Source: Paratissierella sp033809995
GTDB taxonomy: Bacteria > Bacillota > Clostridia > Tissierellales > Tissierellaceae
Assembly (NCBI GenBank): GCA_033809995.1
Contig: JAPXKQ010000135.1
Span: 1 to 6,263 of the forward strand
Length of the DNA: 6,263 nucleotides
Reading direction: 5' to 3'
Part shown: positions 6,129-6,263 of the stretch, piece by piece
How positions within the stretch are numbered: the first letter of the stretch is position 1
How the letters are laid out: each line of letters opens with the position of its first letter
Translations under genes and position numbers: made by a program
The notes under the pieces: generated by a model
Told to the model about the DNA's origin: nothing
Databases searched by the model: none
Seen by the model: the letters and a program-made list of their open reading frames with translations, nothing else

Positions 6129-6263
6129 TTGAAACGTTTTTTATCTTTATTTTTAGTTATTGTGCTATCAATGTCTGTACTAGTTGGATGTCAACAAAAC
6201 AAAGAAGATGTTGATGTAAATAATGAAGGGGAAGAAGTAGTAAATGAAGTTAAGGATGAAGAA
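6129..6263 (+). CDS. N-terminus of a secreted lipoprotein, cut by window end
   Basis: The first 45 codons of a membrane-anchored lipoprotein. The start is TTG, with AGGAGGG (6115-6121) 7-8 bases upstream. The leader is classic: MKR, then a hydrophobic core (FLSLFLVIVLSMS, residues 4-16), then lipobox LVGC with lipidated Cys21. It would be exported by Sec, acylated by Lgt and cut by signal peptidase II before Cys21. Residues 22-45 are polar and strongly acidic (many Glu, Asp, Asn), the usual flexible tether before a folded domain. The 3' end lies outside the window, so the function cannot be read. Substrate-binding proteins and many other surface proteins begin this way. Its own promoter and the terminator before it argue that it is a separate unit from the sugar operon. 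Confidence 0.8.
   Translation, partial: MKRFLSLFLVIVLSMSVLVGCQQNKEDVDVNNEGEEVVNEVKDEE

Noticed and set aside
6129..6143. Catabolite-response (cre)-like sequence at TTGAAACGTTTT
   Set aside because: The spacing between the TG and CG parts is one base short of the usual cre consensus, and the sequence is explained by the start codons of the lipoprotein gene.
1..6263. CRISPR array, insertion sequence, tRNA/rRNA or riboswitch
   Set aside because: I looked for repeated spacers, transposase-like frames, terminal repeats, tRNA-like arms and long structured leaders and saw none; intergenic space is short and explained by terminators and a promoter.

Overview
The window is AT-rich and tightly packed on the + strand. 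Strong AAGGAGG-type ribosome binding sites, two TTG starts, short intergenic gaps and U-tailed hairpin terminators point to a low-GC Firmicute, probably of the Clostridia/Tissierellia kind. This is inferred from style and from family resemblance; no taxonomic marker is present.

Layout. Positions 1-3201 hold the end of an amino-sugar uptake and deamination operon. It begins with the C-terminal ~222 codons of agaS (5' end outside the window). Four mannose-family PTS genes follow in the order IIB, IIC, IID, IIA (agaB, agaC, agaD, agaF). An intrinsic terminator sits at 3211-3242, directly after agaF. Positions 3282-5915 hold a second block: a Cof-type HAD phosphatase, a class II tagatose-bisphosphate aldolase (kbaY/gatY type) and a LacC-type tagatose-6-phosphate kinase starting at TTG. 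A strong 15-bp-stem terminator (5924-5968) closes it. After a 213-base intergenic region with an extended -10 promoter and a perfect 13-base palindrome, a lipoprotein gene starts at 6129 and runs off the window end.

How the genes work together. The PTS imports galactosamine (or N-acetylgalactosamine) and phosphorylates it at C6. AgaS converts galactosamine-6-phosphate to tagatose-6-phosphate and ammonia. The LacC-type kinase makes tagatose-1,6-bisphosphate, and the aldolase splits it to glyceraldehyde-3-phosphate and dihydroxyacetone phosphate. No N-acetylgalactosamine-6-phosphate deacetylase is visible, and the IIB/IIC/IID proteins resemble the E. coli AgaBCD (galactosamine) set as I remember it, so free galactosamine is a plausible substrate. 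A deacetylase could still lie upstream.

This is mainly a recognisable catabolic locus, and I see no clearly new system. The points most worth a second look are the phosphatase placed inside the pathway, the terminator that splits the cluster, and the promoter-plus-palindrome leader of the lipoprotein gene.
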